Shown in pieces: positions 25,594-34,093 of a stretch of DNA of 64,000 nucleotides. The stretch is taken from assembly GCA_937920635.1 (NCBI GenBank), contig CAKZUE010000014.1, positions 1 through 64,000 of the forward strand. The letters are read 5' to 3'. The position numbers were made by a program, and so were the translations under genes. The notes beneath the pieces are model-generated. The model was given only the letters and a program-made list of their open reading frames with translations, was not told where the DNA came from and did no database searches. How positions within the stretch are numbered: position 1 is the stretch's first letter; the number at the start of each line of letters is the position of its first letter. Source of the DNA: an uncultured Bryobacteraceae bacterium. GTDB taxonomy: Bacteria; Acidobacteriota; Terriglobia; Bryobacterales; Bryobacteraceae.

Positions 25594-26490
25594 TCAGCGC
25601 AGTCCCAGCGAGGCGAGGTAGGCGCGGAAGGCGCCGCCCAGGTCGGGCCTCTTCAGCGCAAACTCGACCGTCGCCTGTAGGAAGCCCAGCTTGTCGCCCG
25701 CGTCGAAGCGCTTGCCTTCGAACTTCACTCCGTAAATGGGACGTGTCTTCAGCAGAACGCGCAGCGCGTCGGTGAGCTGAATTTCGTTGTTCCTGCCGGG
25801 CGGCGTATTCTCGATGGCGGTGAAAATTTCCGGGGTCAGGATGTAGCGCCCGATGATGGCGAGATTCGACGGCGCATCCTCCGGCGAGGGCTTCTCCACC
25901 AGATCGTGGATGCGGAAGACGCGCCCGTCCATGCCCTCGTGCGGGCGCGGCTCGGCGGCGACGACGCCATAGGCGGTGATCTGCTCGCGGGGCACTTCCA
26001 TCAGCGCCAGCACCGATGTGCCGTAAAACTGGTAGACGCTCAACAGTTGCCGCAGGCACGGCACGGGGGCGTCGATCACGTCGTCGGAAAGCACGACGGA
26101 GAAAGGCTCCGGCCCAACCAGGTCCTTGGCGCGGAGCACGGCGTGCCCCAGCCCGAGGGCCTCTTTCTGCCGCACGTAAGCGACGTCGATCATGTCCGAA
26201 ATGGCGCGCACAGCCTCCAGCGTCTCCGTCTTGCCGCGCAATTCGAGAAGGTGCTCGAGTTCGAACGAGACATCAAAGTGATCTTCAATGGCCGTCTTGC
26301 CGCGTCCCGTGACGATGACGATGTTGCGCATGCCGCTCGAGATGGCTTCTTCAATGCCGTACTGGATCAGCGGCTTGTCCACCAGCGGCAGCATCTCCTT
26401 GGGCATCGCCTTGGTGGCGGGCAGGAAGCGGGTGCCCAGACCCGCGGCGGGGAACACGGCCTTCCGGACTGGCGCGATCATCATGCCCAT
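25594..26490 (-). CDS. galU: UTP--glucose-1-phosphate uridylyltransferase
   Basis: A 298-residue cytoplasmic enzyme that makes UDP-glucose from UTP and glucose 1-phosphate for envelope polysaccharides. AAGLGTRFLPATKAMPKEMLP is the nucleotide-binding signature with the catalytic lysine, and KPLIQYGIEEA, LGLGHAVLRAKD and EKPSPEDAPSNLAIIGRYI are family blocks. The ATG at 26490 is chosen because a G6 tract lies about 9 nt upstream; an earlier in-frame codon at 26580 would add an unrelated 30-residue leader. Confidence 0.95.
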   Translation of the reverse strand: MGMMIAPVRKAVFPAAGLGTRFLPATKAMPKEMLPLVDKPLIQYGIEEAISSGMRNIVIVTGRGKTAIEDHFDVSFELEHLLELRGKTETLEAVRAISDMIDVAYVRQKEALGLGHAVLRAKDLVGPEPFSVVLSDDVIDAPVPCLRQLLSVYQFYGTSVLALMEVPREQITAYGVVAAEPRPHEGMDGRVFRIHDLVEKPSPEDAPSNLAIIGRYILTPEIFTAIENTPPGRNNEIQLTDALRVLLKTRPIYGVKFEGKRFDAGDKLGFLQATVEFALKRPDLGGAFRAYLASLGLR

Positions 26491-26679
26491 TGTAGTCAAC
26501 CCCCCGGCGGCATCCCATCGCGCAGCGCTGGGATTTGCAGACTGAAAACTCTGTATGCAGGATGGCGCCAAGACCCGCAATCGGCTGGAAATGCCTGAAA
26601 TTGATTGATCGCCGGGCCTATGCTAGCTTCAAGGGAAGAGGTTGCTGGGTTTCACTCGAAAGCAAAGAGGGATTCAACC

Positions 26680-26940
26680 ATGGCCTATGTGATCGCTGAG
26701 CCGTGCATCGGCACCAAGGATACCGCCTGCGTCGACGCCTGCCCCGTTGACTGCATCCATCCGCGCAAAGACGAGCCGGCTTACGAGCAGGTAGAGATGC
26801 TCTACATTGACCCGGTGGAGTGCATCGATTGCGGCGCCTGCGTGCCGGTGTGTCCGGTCAGCGCCATCTTCGCGCTCGACGATCTGCCCGAGAAGTGGAA
26901 AGAGTACACGCAGAAAAACGCGGCGTACTTCGGGCGGTAA
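26680..26940 (+). CDS. fdxA: Seven-iron ferredoxin (FdxA-type)
   Basis: An 86-residue cytoplasmic electron carrier. EPCIGTKDTACVDACPVDCI has the C9-x7-C17-x3-C21-P pattern of a [3Fe-4S] site with C25 helping the other cluster; CIDCGACVPVCPV supplies the [4Fe-4S] site. Length is slightly short of the 107-aa Azotobacter type but matches many bacterial FdxA proteins. AGAGGG precedes the ATG at 26680; upstream in-frame codons to 26605 look non-coding. It is alone on its strand and ends 5 nt before the convergent YdjC-type gene. Confidence 0.92.
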   Translation: MAYVIAEPCIGTKDTACVDACPVDCIHPRKDEPAYEQVEMLYIDPVECIDCGACVPVCPVSAIFALDDLPEKWKEYTQKNAAYFGR

Positions 26941-26945
26941 AGAGA

Positions 26946-27770
26946 TCAGCCGCCGTCCAGGTCTGCGTAAGAAGCCAGCCGGATTCGGCATTCGTTCAGC
27001 GTCTGCCGCAGGAGCGGATCCACCAGCACGCGCAGCTCTGCTTCCCGGCTTTCCTTCAGCCGCGTCCGCGCACGATGCAGTTCGTCGTCGCAATAGCCCG
27101 GATGCGTCATGAATTCCGTGATGCCCTCCGGCAGGGTCCGCAGCAGGGCGATGACATCACTGGCAGTGAAGCGTCCTGTCCACTGAAAGCCGGCGAACTG
27201 GTCCGGGCAGCGCGCGCCGGCTGCGCGGAGACGCGTTTCGAAGCCGGTTTCGAGAGGCGCCATCGCGCGGCGCGCCAGCCGGACGCTCCAGGGCGCGGGA
27301 CGCCGCGACGCCGGCAGGGGCAGATCGAAGGGGCGGCGCACCCAGCGCACGCGGAACTCTTCCGCGAGCCGCAGCACGGCGTCGAGCACGGGGGGCAGCA
27401 GATGCGTGTGCTTGTGCGTGTCGAGATGCGTCACGCGCACGCCCGCCGCGAGGATCTTCTCCAATTGCGCCCGCAGTTCGCTGTAGGGATCCAGGCGGCG
27501 CAGGGCCAGCGCGCGAACCAGCGCGGCGACGCTTGCAGGAAGCGGATCGCCGCTGACCACGGAGCAACCCTGCACCAGCACGAGATGCGCGCCCACGTCC
27601 AGCGAAGGATGGGTCCGCGCCAACTCCACGGCGTCCCCGAACGCCTCGCCGTTGGCCATCAGCGTGGTGGAAGTGAGGATCCCGTTCCGGTGGCAGTGGA
27701 GGATGCCGCGGTTGACGCCGCGCGTGAAGCCGAAGTCGTCGGCGTTGACGGTGAGGATGCGCGCCGCCAT
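26946..27770 (-). CDS. ChbG/HpnK (YdjC)-family carbohydrate deacetylase
   Basis: A 274-residue cytoplasmic protein. LTVNADDFGFTRGVNRGI holds the catalytic D11-D12 pair, and HLDTHKHTHLLPPV gives metal-binding histidines. The family removes acetyl groups from diacetylchitobiose (ChbG) or from hopanoid side-chain sugars (HpnK). The ATG overlaps the stop of the MlaD gene as TGATG, so it is the last gene of the Mla-type operon. That link to a lipid transporter favours a lipid-linked sugar substrate, which is inference; no hpn or shc gene is in the window. Confidence 0.85.
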   Translation of the reverse strand: MAARILTVNADDFGFTRGVNRGILHCHRNGILTSTTLMANGEAFGDAVELARTHPSLDVGAHLVLVQGCSVVSGDPLPASVAALVRALALRRLDPYSELRAQLEKILAAGVRVTHLDTHKHTHLLPPVLDAVLRLAEEFRVRWVRRPFDLPLPASRRPAPWSVRLARRAMAPLETGFETRLRAAGARCPDQFAGFQWTGRFTASDVIALLRTLPEGITEFMTHPGYCDDELHRARTRLKESREAELRVLVDPLLRQTLNECRIRLASYADLDGG

Positions 27771-28843
27771 CAGAACAGCTTGAGCTGAATGGTCAGGAAC
27801 TTTTTCGGGTTGGCGCGGAAGTCGCGCATCAGGGCGGTCATCTGGGAACTGGTGGCCGTGAGGTTTTCATACAGCGCGGGGTTGGTCATCAACTGTCCCA
27901 GTGTGCCCTGTCCCGCGTTCAGGCGGTCGATGGTGGTGTTGACCTTGTCGAGCGTGGCGACAATGCGTTTGTGCAGCTCGTCGTCGCGCAGCAGCTTGCC
28001 GGCGGTGCCTTCGCCCTTGTTCAGGTTTTCGACCAGCGTGTGGATCTCCCTGGAGGCCGCGCGCAGCTCGTCATACAGCGCCGGGTCCCTGAGCAGCTTG
28101 CCGGCGGTGCCTTCGCCGCGCTCGAGCCCGTCGGCGAGGCGGTCGAAGCGCGCCAGCGTGCGGCGCAGGTCGTTGTACAGATCCTCGTCATACACCAGGT
28201 GCCCGATGGTGCCCTTGCCCTGCTTCACCGCCTCGGTGATCAGCTGCACGTCGCCGAGCGTGTCGTTGATGCGCGCGTAGAGCTGTTCGTCCTTGATCAG
28301 GCGTCCGAGGTTGCCGCGCCCGGACTCGATGTGCTCGATCAGCCCGTCCACGCGGCGCAGGATCGATTGCATGGAATCGAGCAGCGGCATGGCCGATTGC
28401 ACCACTTCGAGGAAGTCCTTGTCGTCGCGCGCCTGAAGCGTGCCGCCGTCGCGGACCGTGTTCTTGCTGGTTCCGCGCCGGATGTTGAGGAACTTCGATC
28501 CGAGCACGTTCTCCGCGCTGAAGCTGATGATCGAGTCCTCGGGGATCAGCGGCAGCGCCGTGCGGTCGATCAGGAGGGTCATCTTTACGGCGCGGGAGTT
28601 GTCGGGATCGCCGGTGATCTCGATCTTCCTCACTTTGCCGATGAGGATGCCGTTGAGGCGCACGGCGGAGCCTTCCGTCATCGCCGCCGAGTCCATCATG
28701 TAGGTGTATAGGGTGGCCTTTTCTTCAAACGGGTTGTCGGCGCCGGTCATGAGGAAGATGAGCACGGCCAGCAGCGCCAGCGCGACGATGGCCATGATGC
28801 CCACGCGTAGCTGTGACCAGGCGACTTTTTGCGGCGACGGCAT
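27770..28843 (-). CDS. MlaD/MCE-domain lipid-binding protein
   Basis: A 357-residue protein with one N-terminal membrane helix (about residues 15-32), then an MCE domain (residues 40-120: GSAVRLNGILIGKVRKIEI, SENVLGSKFLNI). The C-terminal half is a long helical region with repeated YARINDTLGD/DLRRTLARFD-like segments that form the coiled-coil needle of long MCE proteins; KGEGTAGKLLRD and related units recur several times. It passes phospholipids between membranes together with the MlaE permease and MlaF ATPase just upstream. A good ribosome site (AGGGAG) precedes the ATG. Confidence 0.9.
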   Translation of the reverse strand: MPSPQKVAWSQLRVGIMAIVALALLAVLIFLMTGADNPFEEKATLYTYMMDSAAMTEGSAVRLNGILIGKVRKIEITGDPDNSRAVKMTLLIDRTALPLIPEDSIISFSAENVLGSKFLNIRRGTSKNTVRDGGTLQARDDKDFLEVVQSAMPLLDSMQSILRRVDGLIEHIESGRGNLGRLIKDEQLYARINDTLGDVQLITEAVKQGKGTIGHLVYDEDLYNDLRRTLARFDRLADGLERGEGTAGKLLRDPALYDELRAASREIHTLVENLNKGEGTAGKLLRDDELHKRIVATLDKVNTTIDRLNAGQGTLGQLMTNPALYENLTATSSQMTALMRDFRANPKKFLTIQLKLF

Positions 28844-28891
28844 GGCTCTTCTCCCTAGCTTCCCATGATCGCGGTGAATCTGTGGCGAACC

Positions 28892-29701
28892 TCAACGGCT
28901 GGCGAACTTGGCCACATACGGGTCCTCGCAGGCGTCAAATTCGGCGGGCGTGCCGAGAAACACGATTCTGCCCTCGCGCAACACCATGAAGCGCGTGCGC
29001 GTGGAGCCGGGCTCGGCAGGCGCCAGGCTTCCCGTAGAGGGATCCCAGCGGTAGCGGTCCAGCAGTTCGCCGTCCTGGTGGCGGTGCGTGACCATGACGG
29101 TGGTGGCATGGCTCATGTCGCGCCCCTTGACGATCAGCGCCATGATCGTGGTGGCGGTGATCGGGTCCAGTCCGGCGGTGGGCGAATCGTAGAGCAGCAG
29201 CTCCGGCTGCGTCACGATGGCGCGCGCGATGCCCACGCGGCGCCGCATGCCGCCGCTGAGCTCGCTGGGAAACTTGTCCAGCGTGTGCCCCAGCTCCACG
29301 AACTCGAGCGACTCCTCGACGCGCCGCCGGATCTCCTCCCCCGTGAGCGGCGTGCGCAACTGATTCAACAACGGGTAGGCGACGTTCTCTTCCACGGTGA
29401 GCGAATCGAACAGCCCTCCTTCCTGGAACAGCATGCCGATGCGCGCCCGCACGCCGTTCCACTGCGCGTCGCTGTATTCGGTCACGTCTTCGCCGAACAA
29501 CAGGATGCGCCCGCGCGTGGGACGGATCAGGCCAAGCGCCAGTTTCAGGATCAGAGTCTTGCCGCTGGCTGCCGCGCCCTGGATCACCAGCGTCTCTCCG
29601 CGCGCGACTTCGAAGGAGATCCGGTCAAGCACGCACTCTCCACCGAAGGCGAGGCATACGCCGTCGAAGACCATCACCGGGGGCTGCGCCGCAGGACTCA
29701 T
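28892..29701 (-). CDS. MlaF-like ABC transporter ATPase
   Basis: A 269-residue cytoplasmic ATPase. Walker A is GAAASGKT (42-49), the signature LSGGMRRRVGIARAI, Walker B LLYDSPTAGLDP, and an H-loop MVTHRH. It drives phospholipid movement by the MlaE permease. It begins 6 nt after the MlaE stop. The C-terminal 70 residues are typical of the MlaF subgroup. A start at the ATG gives the family N-terminus. Confidence 0.92.
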   Translation of the reverse strand: MSPAAQPPVMVFDGVCLAFGGECVLDRISFEVARGETLVIQGAAASGKTLILKLALGLIRPTRGRILLFGEDVTEYSDAQWNGVRARIGMLFQEGGLFDSLTVEENVAYPLLNQLRTPLTGEEIRRRVEESLEFVELGHTLDKFPSELSGGMRRRVGIARAIVTQPELLLYDSPTAGLDPITATTIMALIVKGRDMSHATTVMVTHRHQDGELLDRYRWDPSTGSLAPAEPGSTRTRFMVLREGRIVFLGTPAEFDACEDPYVAKFASR

Positions 29702-29707
29702 GGCCGC

Positions 29708-30466
29708 TCAGAGATTGGTGAAGATGCGTCCGATGATGAACGTCAGCACTACCACCCAGACGCTGGCCACCACCACCGCCTGCGTGGTGGAGCGGCCCAC
29801 GCCCTGCGTGCCGCCGGTGGTCTGCATGCCGTAATAGCAGCCCACCATGGACAGGACGATGGCGAAGCAGAGGGGTTTGATGAGGCCCTGCGCGATGTCG
29901 TTGTACTCGATGGCGCGCCAGGCGGTTTCCCAGTACTGCGCGCCGGGCGTCAGTTGCAGCATGACGCTGGCGACGAACCAGCCGCCCACCAGCCCCAGGA
30001 AATCGGCGATCACCGTCAGCAGGGGCAGCACGATGGCGGTGGCCAGCAGGCGCGGCTTGACGAGCTTCAGCACCGGATCCGTTCCCAGCGCCCGCATGGC
30101 GTCGATCTGCTCGGTCACCTTCATCGAGCCGAGCTCGCTGGCCATGCCCGAGGAGTTGCGCCCCGCCACCATCAGGGCCGTCAGCACCGGCCCCATCTCT
30201 CGGACCATGGTAATGGCCACGATCTTGCCCACCTGCGAGGTGGCCCCATAGGTTTGCAGCGCGCGCGACATCTGGAGGGCCATTACCGCGCCGCTGAAGA
30301 AGCCGGTCAGGCCCACCACGGGCAGGCTGCCCACGCCGATCAGGTCCATCTGGATCACCGTGTCGCCCCAGTAGGCGGGCTTGCGGAACACACCACGGAT
30401 GGAGCGGATCGAAAGAAGGATGAATTCCTGAAACGTGTGGACAGGCCGTTTGAGGAGATCCAGCAA
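29708..30466 (-). CDS. MlaE-family ABC permease
   Basis: A 252-residue inner-membrane permease with about five helices. The family blocks are ALQTYGATSQVGKIVAITMVREMGPVLTALMVAGR, ASELGSMKVTEQIDAMRALG and RLLATAIVLPLLTVIADF. The likely start is the TTG at 30466, with AGAGGA about 9 nt upstream. It is first in the order MlaE-MlaF-MlaD-YdjC. The promoter is probably the divergent palindromic -10 region at 30491-30501. Known systems keep outer-membrane lipid asymmetry; import or export cannot be told here. Confidence 0.9.
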   Translation of the reverse strand: MLDLLKRPVHTFQEFILLSIRSIRGVFRKPAYWGDTVIQMDLIGVGSLPVVGLTGFFSGAVMALQMSRALQTYGATSQVGKIVAITMVREMGPVLTALMVAGRNSSGMASELGSMKVTEQIDAMRALGTDPVLKLVKPRLLATAIVLPLLTVIADFLGLVGGWFVASVMLQLTPGAQYWETAWRAIEYNDIAQGLIKPLCFAIVLSMVGCYYGMQTTGGTQGVGRSTTQAVVVASVWVVVLTFIIGRIFTNL

Positions 30467-30490
30467 GGGGCGGTTCCTCTCGCTGACTTG

Positions 30491-30501
30491 ATGCTAGCAT
30501 A
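30491..30501. promoter_or_regulatory. Divergent overlapping -10 elements (TAGCAT plus, TATGCT minus)
   Basis: ATGCTAGCAT (30491-30500) is a perfect palindrome. Read plus it gives TAGCAT at 30495-30500; read minus it gives TATGCT at 30501-30496. The two face the P1 peptidase gene and the MlaE operon, so the operons may compete for RNA polymerase. No clear -35 boxes are seen. Confidence 0.35.
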
Positions 30502-30541
30502 GCGGTTGCAGCGGCCCGGAAACGGGGCCGTTTCCCGGGAA

Positions 30542-31492
30542 ATGCAGGGACTCACCGACATCGCCGGCCTGCGCGTGGGACACGCCTCCGACTACGAGGC
30601 GCTCACCGGCTGCACCGTCATCCTCTGCGAAAAAGGCGCGGTGGCGGGCGTGGACATCCGCGGCGGCGCCACCGGCACGGAAGAGATGGACGTGATGAGC
30701 CCGTTTCATCTGACGCCGCACGTCCATGCGGTGGTGCTGGCAGGCGGCAGCGCCTTCGGCCTGGAGGCGGCCAGCGGGGTGCGGCGCTACCTGGAACAGA
30801 AGGGCGCCGGCTTCCAGACCGGCGCCGCCGTAGTGCCCATCGTTCCCTGCGCGATTCTGTATGACCTGGCCATCGGCAAGGCGGACGTCCGTCCCACGCG
30901 CGAGATGGGCGAAGCCGCCGCCGCCGCCGCTCACGACGGGCCGGTGGCCGAAGGCTGCACCGGCGCCGGAACCGGCGCCACGGTGGGTAAAGCGCTGGGC
31001 ATGGCCCATGCCATGAAGAGCGGCATCGGCTCGTTCACAGTGGAACTCCCCGGCGGCGTCAAGGTGTCCGCCCTCGTGGCGGTAAACGCCTGGGGCGATG
31101 TTGTCGATCCGCGCACCGGCCGCATCGTGGCAGGCACGCGCAAGGCGGCGGGTTCGCGCGAGTTCGCCAACTCCGCCGCGCTGATGAAGTCCCGAACGGC
31201 GCCAGCCATTCCGGGGCGGAACACGACGCTCGCCGTGGTCGCCACCAACGCGCGCCTCACGAAAGTGCAGGCGGCGCGGCTGGCGCAGATGGGCCAGCAG
31301 GGGCTGGTGCGCGCCATCTCGCCGGTACAGACTTCCGTAGACGGCGACCTCTGCATCGCACTCGCCACCGGCGCGCTGGAAGCGCAGCCCGACGCGCTTG
31401 GCGTGGCCGCCGCCGAAGCCGTTGCCGAAGCCATCCTCCGCGCCGTGCGCCTGGCCAAGACGCTCGGCGGGGTGCCCGGACTTGCGGGGTGA
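30542..31492 (+). CDS. P1-family (DmpA-type) aminopeptidase
   Basis: A 316-residue N-terminal nucleophile-type hydrolase. LTDIAGLRVGHASD is the typical family opening, GGSAFGLEAASGVRRYLEQ a conserved helix, and GRNTTLAVVATNA contains the autoprocessing/nucleophile region (N-T-T). Relatives are D-/L-aminopeptidases and beta-aminopeptidases, often cytoplasmic. The ATG at 30542 gives the standard N-terminus; a TTG at 30506 lies only 5 nt after a TAGCAT -10 and is an alternative leaderless start. The next gene follows after 3 nt. Confidence 0.87.
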   Translation: MQGLTDIAGLRVGHASDYEALTGCTVILCEKGAVAGVDIRGGATGTEEMDVMSPFHLTPHVHAVVLAGGSAFGLEAASGVRRYLEQKGAGFQTGAAVVPIVPCAILYDLAIGKADVRPTREMGEAAAAAAHDGPVAEGCTGAGTGATVGKALGMAHAMKSGIGSFTVELPGGVKVSALVAVNAWGDVVDPRTGRIVAGTRKAAGSREFANSAALMKSRTAPAIPGRNTTLAVVATNARLTKVQAARLAQMGQQGLVRAISPVQTSVDGDLCIALATGALEAQPDALGVAAAEAVAEAILRAVRLAKTLGGVPGLAG

Positions 31493-31495
31493 ACC

Positions 31496-32863
31496 ATGAG
31501 ACTGCTCTGCATGCTGCTGCTTGTTTGCGCTGCCGCCGCCGCGCAACCGCCCGTCTACTGGCTGCTCTGGTTCGACACGGAAGACTACATCGAGCCCTCC
31601 TCCGACGATGCCGCGCTGCGGCTGGCCGAGGGGCTGCGCGAGCGCGGCGTGCGCGCCACGTTCAAGATTGTCGGCGAGAAGGCGCGCGTGTGGCTGGCCC
31701 GCGGACGCCACGATGTGATCCGCGCCCTCGCCGCGCATGACATCGGCTACCACACGGAGTTTCACAGCGTGCCTCCGGCGCCGGCGGAGTATCTGGCGGA
31801 GATGGGACTGCTCGACGGCGCCGCCGAGTTCTCGCGCCGCGAGCGCGGCGGCTTGCTTCTGCTCGAAAAACTCTTCGGCCTCACGCCTAGCTGTTATGGC
31901 CAGCCCGGCAACTCCTGGGCGCCGCAGACGAACCTCGCGCTGCGCGAGTGGGGCGTCAAAGTATACATGGACGACGCCGGGCAAGTGGGCTTCGACGAGC
32001 AGCCTTTCTGGTACGGCGGGCTGCTGTACATCTTCAACCTGGGCCGCCACACGGTGCGGGCCGAACTGAACGATGCAGGCGCGCTTGAAGCGGCGAAAAA
32101 GCGCTTCGACGAAGCCGTGGCCAGCGCGCGCCGCCTGGGCGGGGGCGTGATCCAGACTTACTATCACCCGACCGAGTGGGTGACGACGAAATTCTGGGAT
32201 GGCGTGAACTTCTCTCACGGCGCCAATCCGGAGCGCAGCCAGTGGCAGAAGCCGCCGCTGCGCACGCCTGAGTCGCGCGAGCAGGCTTTCCGGATCTTCT
32301 TCGAGTGGGTCGATCACGTCCGCCGCACGCCGAACCTGCGCATCGTCACCGCGCGCGAAGCCATCGCTCTCTTTGAACCGCGCGACGCGGCGCCGCCCGC
32401 GGGATTGGCCCGGCGGCTGGCTGAGAGCCTGGATGCGCACGAGGGATTCTCGGCGGCGGATCTGCTGCTGAGCCTGCTGGGCGTCGAGCCCCGCCATGTG
32501 GATGGCCCGCTGCGGCGCGCTGCCACCACCTGGAACGAGCCCGAGATTCCGCGGCCCGTGTTCGACCGCGCGCGCCGGGACGCGGCGGAGTTCGTCCGCG
32601 CGCACGGGCGGCTGCCCGACGCCGTGTGGCTCGGCAGCCATTGCCTGTCACTTGAGGATTTCGCCGCCACGCTGGCGGCGGATGAGGGAGGCGGTCCCGT
32701 GAAGGTGAGAAAAGGCCGCGCGGATTTCGAGCGCCGGATCGGCCGCGGCGCGGCGCGTCTCTACAATTGGGTGATCCATCCGAAGGGCTTCGCGCCGGAG
32801 AGCCTGCTGGAGATGGCGCGCCTTCAGGCGTGGACAATCAAGCCCGCGCGGCTGCGGCGCTGA
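31496..32863 (+). CDS. Secreted polysaccharide-deacetylase-like protein
   Basis: A 455-residue exported protein. The signal peptide is MRLLCMLLLVCAAAAAQ. Residues 25-240 have a NodB-like barrel: WLLWFDTEDYIEP as motif 1 (D-T-E-D in place of F-D-D-G), HTEFHSVPP as the metal-binding motif 2, and CYGQPGNSWAPQTN as motif 3. The C-terminal 180 residues are helical and unassigned. The altered motif 1 is known in atypical deacetylase-like families, so activity is uncertain. It is read in one unit with the P1 peptidase and ends flush against the convergent SDR gene. Confidence 0.72.
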   Translation: MRLLCMLLLVCAAAAAQPPVYWLLWFDTEDYIEPSSDDAALRLAEGLRERGVRATFKIVGEKARVWLARGRHDVIRALAAHDIGYHTEFHSVPPAPAEYLAEMGLLDGAAEFSRRERGGLLLLEKLFGLTPSCYGQPGNSWAPQTNLALREWGVKVYMDDAGQVGFDEQPFWYGGLLYIFNLGRHTVRAELNDAGALEAAKKRFDEAVASARRLGGGVIQTYYHPTEWVTTKFWDGVNFSHGANPERSQWQKPPLRTPESREQAFRIFFEWVDHVRRTPNLRIVTAREAIALFEPRDAAPPAGLARRLAESLDAHEGFSAADLLLSLLGVEPRHVDGPLRRAATTWNEPEIPRPVFDRARRDAAEFVRAHGRLPDAVWLGSHCLSLEDFAATLAADEGGGPVKVRKGRADFERRIGRGAARLYNWVIHPKGFAPESLLEMARLQAWTIKPARLRR

Positions 32864-33637
32864 TCACTCGTAGGGCCAGACGGGTCGCGTGAAAAGTCCG
32901 CCGTCCACCCACAGCGTCTGCCCGGTGATGAATTCGGCGCGGTCTTCGCACAGGAACGCCACGGCGGCCGCGACATCGGAAGGAAGTCCGATGCGCCGCA
33001 TGGGCGTGAAGCGGGCCCACGTGCCCGCGTAGTCGCCCGCCTCGTGTTTCGTCCGTTCGATCTCGATGGCGCCGGGCGCGACGCAGTTGACGCGGATGCG
33101 GTACGGCCCCAGCTCCACGGCCGCCACCTTGGTGAACTGCTCGATGCCGCCTTTGGAAGCCGTGTAGTTCACCAGGTTCGGGAACGGCCACTTGTTGCAG
33201 CCCGATCCGATGTTGATGATGGCGCCGCCGCCGGCGTCCTTCATGATCCTGGCGGCGCGCTGCGTGCACAGGAAGCAGCCCTTGAGGTTCACGTCGAGAA
33301 CGCGGTCCCACTCCTCTTCGGTCAGCTCAAGCAGCGGTTTCCAGGTCTGGATGCCGGCGTTGTTGACGAGAATGTCGAGCCGGCCGAATTCGGCCAGGAC
33401 GCGGTCAAACATTTCGTCGATCTGTTGTTTGGAAGCCACGTCGGCGCGAACCGTGATGGCGCGGCCGCCGGCGCCGCGGATCTCCGCCGCCGTGGCTTCC
33501 GCGCCGGCGGCGTCGGAGTGGTAGTTGACGGCGACCGCGGCGCCCTGGCGGGCGAGTTCCAGCGCGATACCCTTGCCCACGCCCTTGCTGGCGCCGGTGA
33601 CGAGAGCGCATTTGTTCTCGAGAGGCGGATTCGGCAT
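32864..33637 (-). CDS. Short-chain dehydrogenase/reductase
   Basis: A 257-residue cytoplasmic classical SDR. TGASKGVGKG (14-23) binds the dinucleotide, NNAG is present in LVNNAGIQ, the catalytic Tyr-Lys is YTASKGG (about 158-162) and the upstream Ser in INIGSG completes the triad. Closest to glucose 1-dehydrogenase/3-oxoacyl-ACP reductase-like enzymes. The substrate is unknown. The ATG lies 7 nt after a TAGAAT -10, so it is probably translated from a leaderless mRNA. Confidence 0.88.
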   Translation of the reverse strand: MPNPPLENKCALVTGASKGVGKGIALELARQGAAVAVNYHSDAAGAEATAAEIRGAGGRAITVRADVASKQQIDEMFDRVLAEFGRLDILVNNAGIQTWKPLLELTEEEWDRVLDVNLKGCFLCTQRAARIMKDAGGGAIINIGSGCNKWPFPNLVNYTASKGGIEQFTKVAAVELGPYRIRVNCVAPGAIEIERTKHEAGDYAGTWARFTPMRRIGLPSDVAAAVAFLCEDRAEFITGQTLWVDGGLFTRPVWPYE

Positions 33638-33644
33638 AGCTCCG

Positions 33645-33650
33645 ATTCTA
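33645..33650 (-). promoter_or_regulatory. -10 element (TAGAAT) for the leaderless SDR gene
   Basis: On the minus strand TAGAAT ends 7 nt before the ATG at 33637. A GGAG in the gap is too near the ATG to be a ribosome site. Confidence 0.5.
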
Positions 33651-34028
33651 CTTTCTCGCCGGGGGCTCGAACACCAGGTAAGGCGCCGCCGCAGGCTCGC
33701 GGCAGCCCTCGAACGGCGCGCCGGGCTCCACCGTGATCCGCTCCCATTGGACGCCCCGCGGCAACGGCACCGCCGCCCATCCGCGGGCTCGGGAGGCGAC
33801 GGCGGCGGGCTTGCCGTTCAGCCGCACGCTTTCGGGCGCCTGTCCCCGGAGGCGCAGGAGCAGCACGATCCGCGCGCCCCGCGGCGCCGGCGCGGAGGGG
33901 GCGCGGAAGACCAGGCGCAGCGCGCCGCCGGTATCCGAAGAGGCGACGCAGGGCGCCAGCGCGGGCTGCGCCGCCGCCACGCCGGCGGCCGCCGCCCCCA
34001 GCAGCAGAAATCTCCGCGTCAGCGCCAA
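33648..34028 (-). CDS. Small secreted protein of unknown function
   Basis: From the TTG at 34028 the product has 126 residues. LTRRFLLLGAAAAGVAAAQ is a Tat-like leader. The rest (about 105 residues) looks like a beta-rich domain with PRGARIVLLLRLRGQAPESV and WAAVPLPRGVQWERITVEPG. A six-G tract precedes the TTG by about 11 nt; a GTG at 34049 is the alternative. No family recognised. It ends about 10 nt before the SDR start and overlaps the SDR -10. Confidence 0.6.
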   Translation of the reverse strand: MALTRRFLLLGAAAAGVAAAQPALAPCVASSDTGGALRLVFRAPSAPAPRGARIVLLLRLRGQAPESVRLNGKPAAVASRARGWAAVPLPRGVQWERITVEPGAPFEGCREPAAAPYLVFEPPARK

Positions 34029-34093
34029 AAAAACAGTTGCCCCCCGCACCCCATCTTATTCACACTTGAAAGACGGAGGCATTCGAACCCGAA

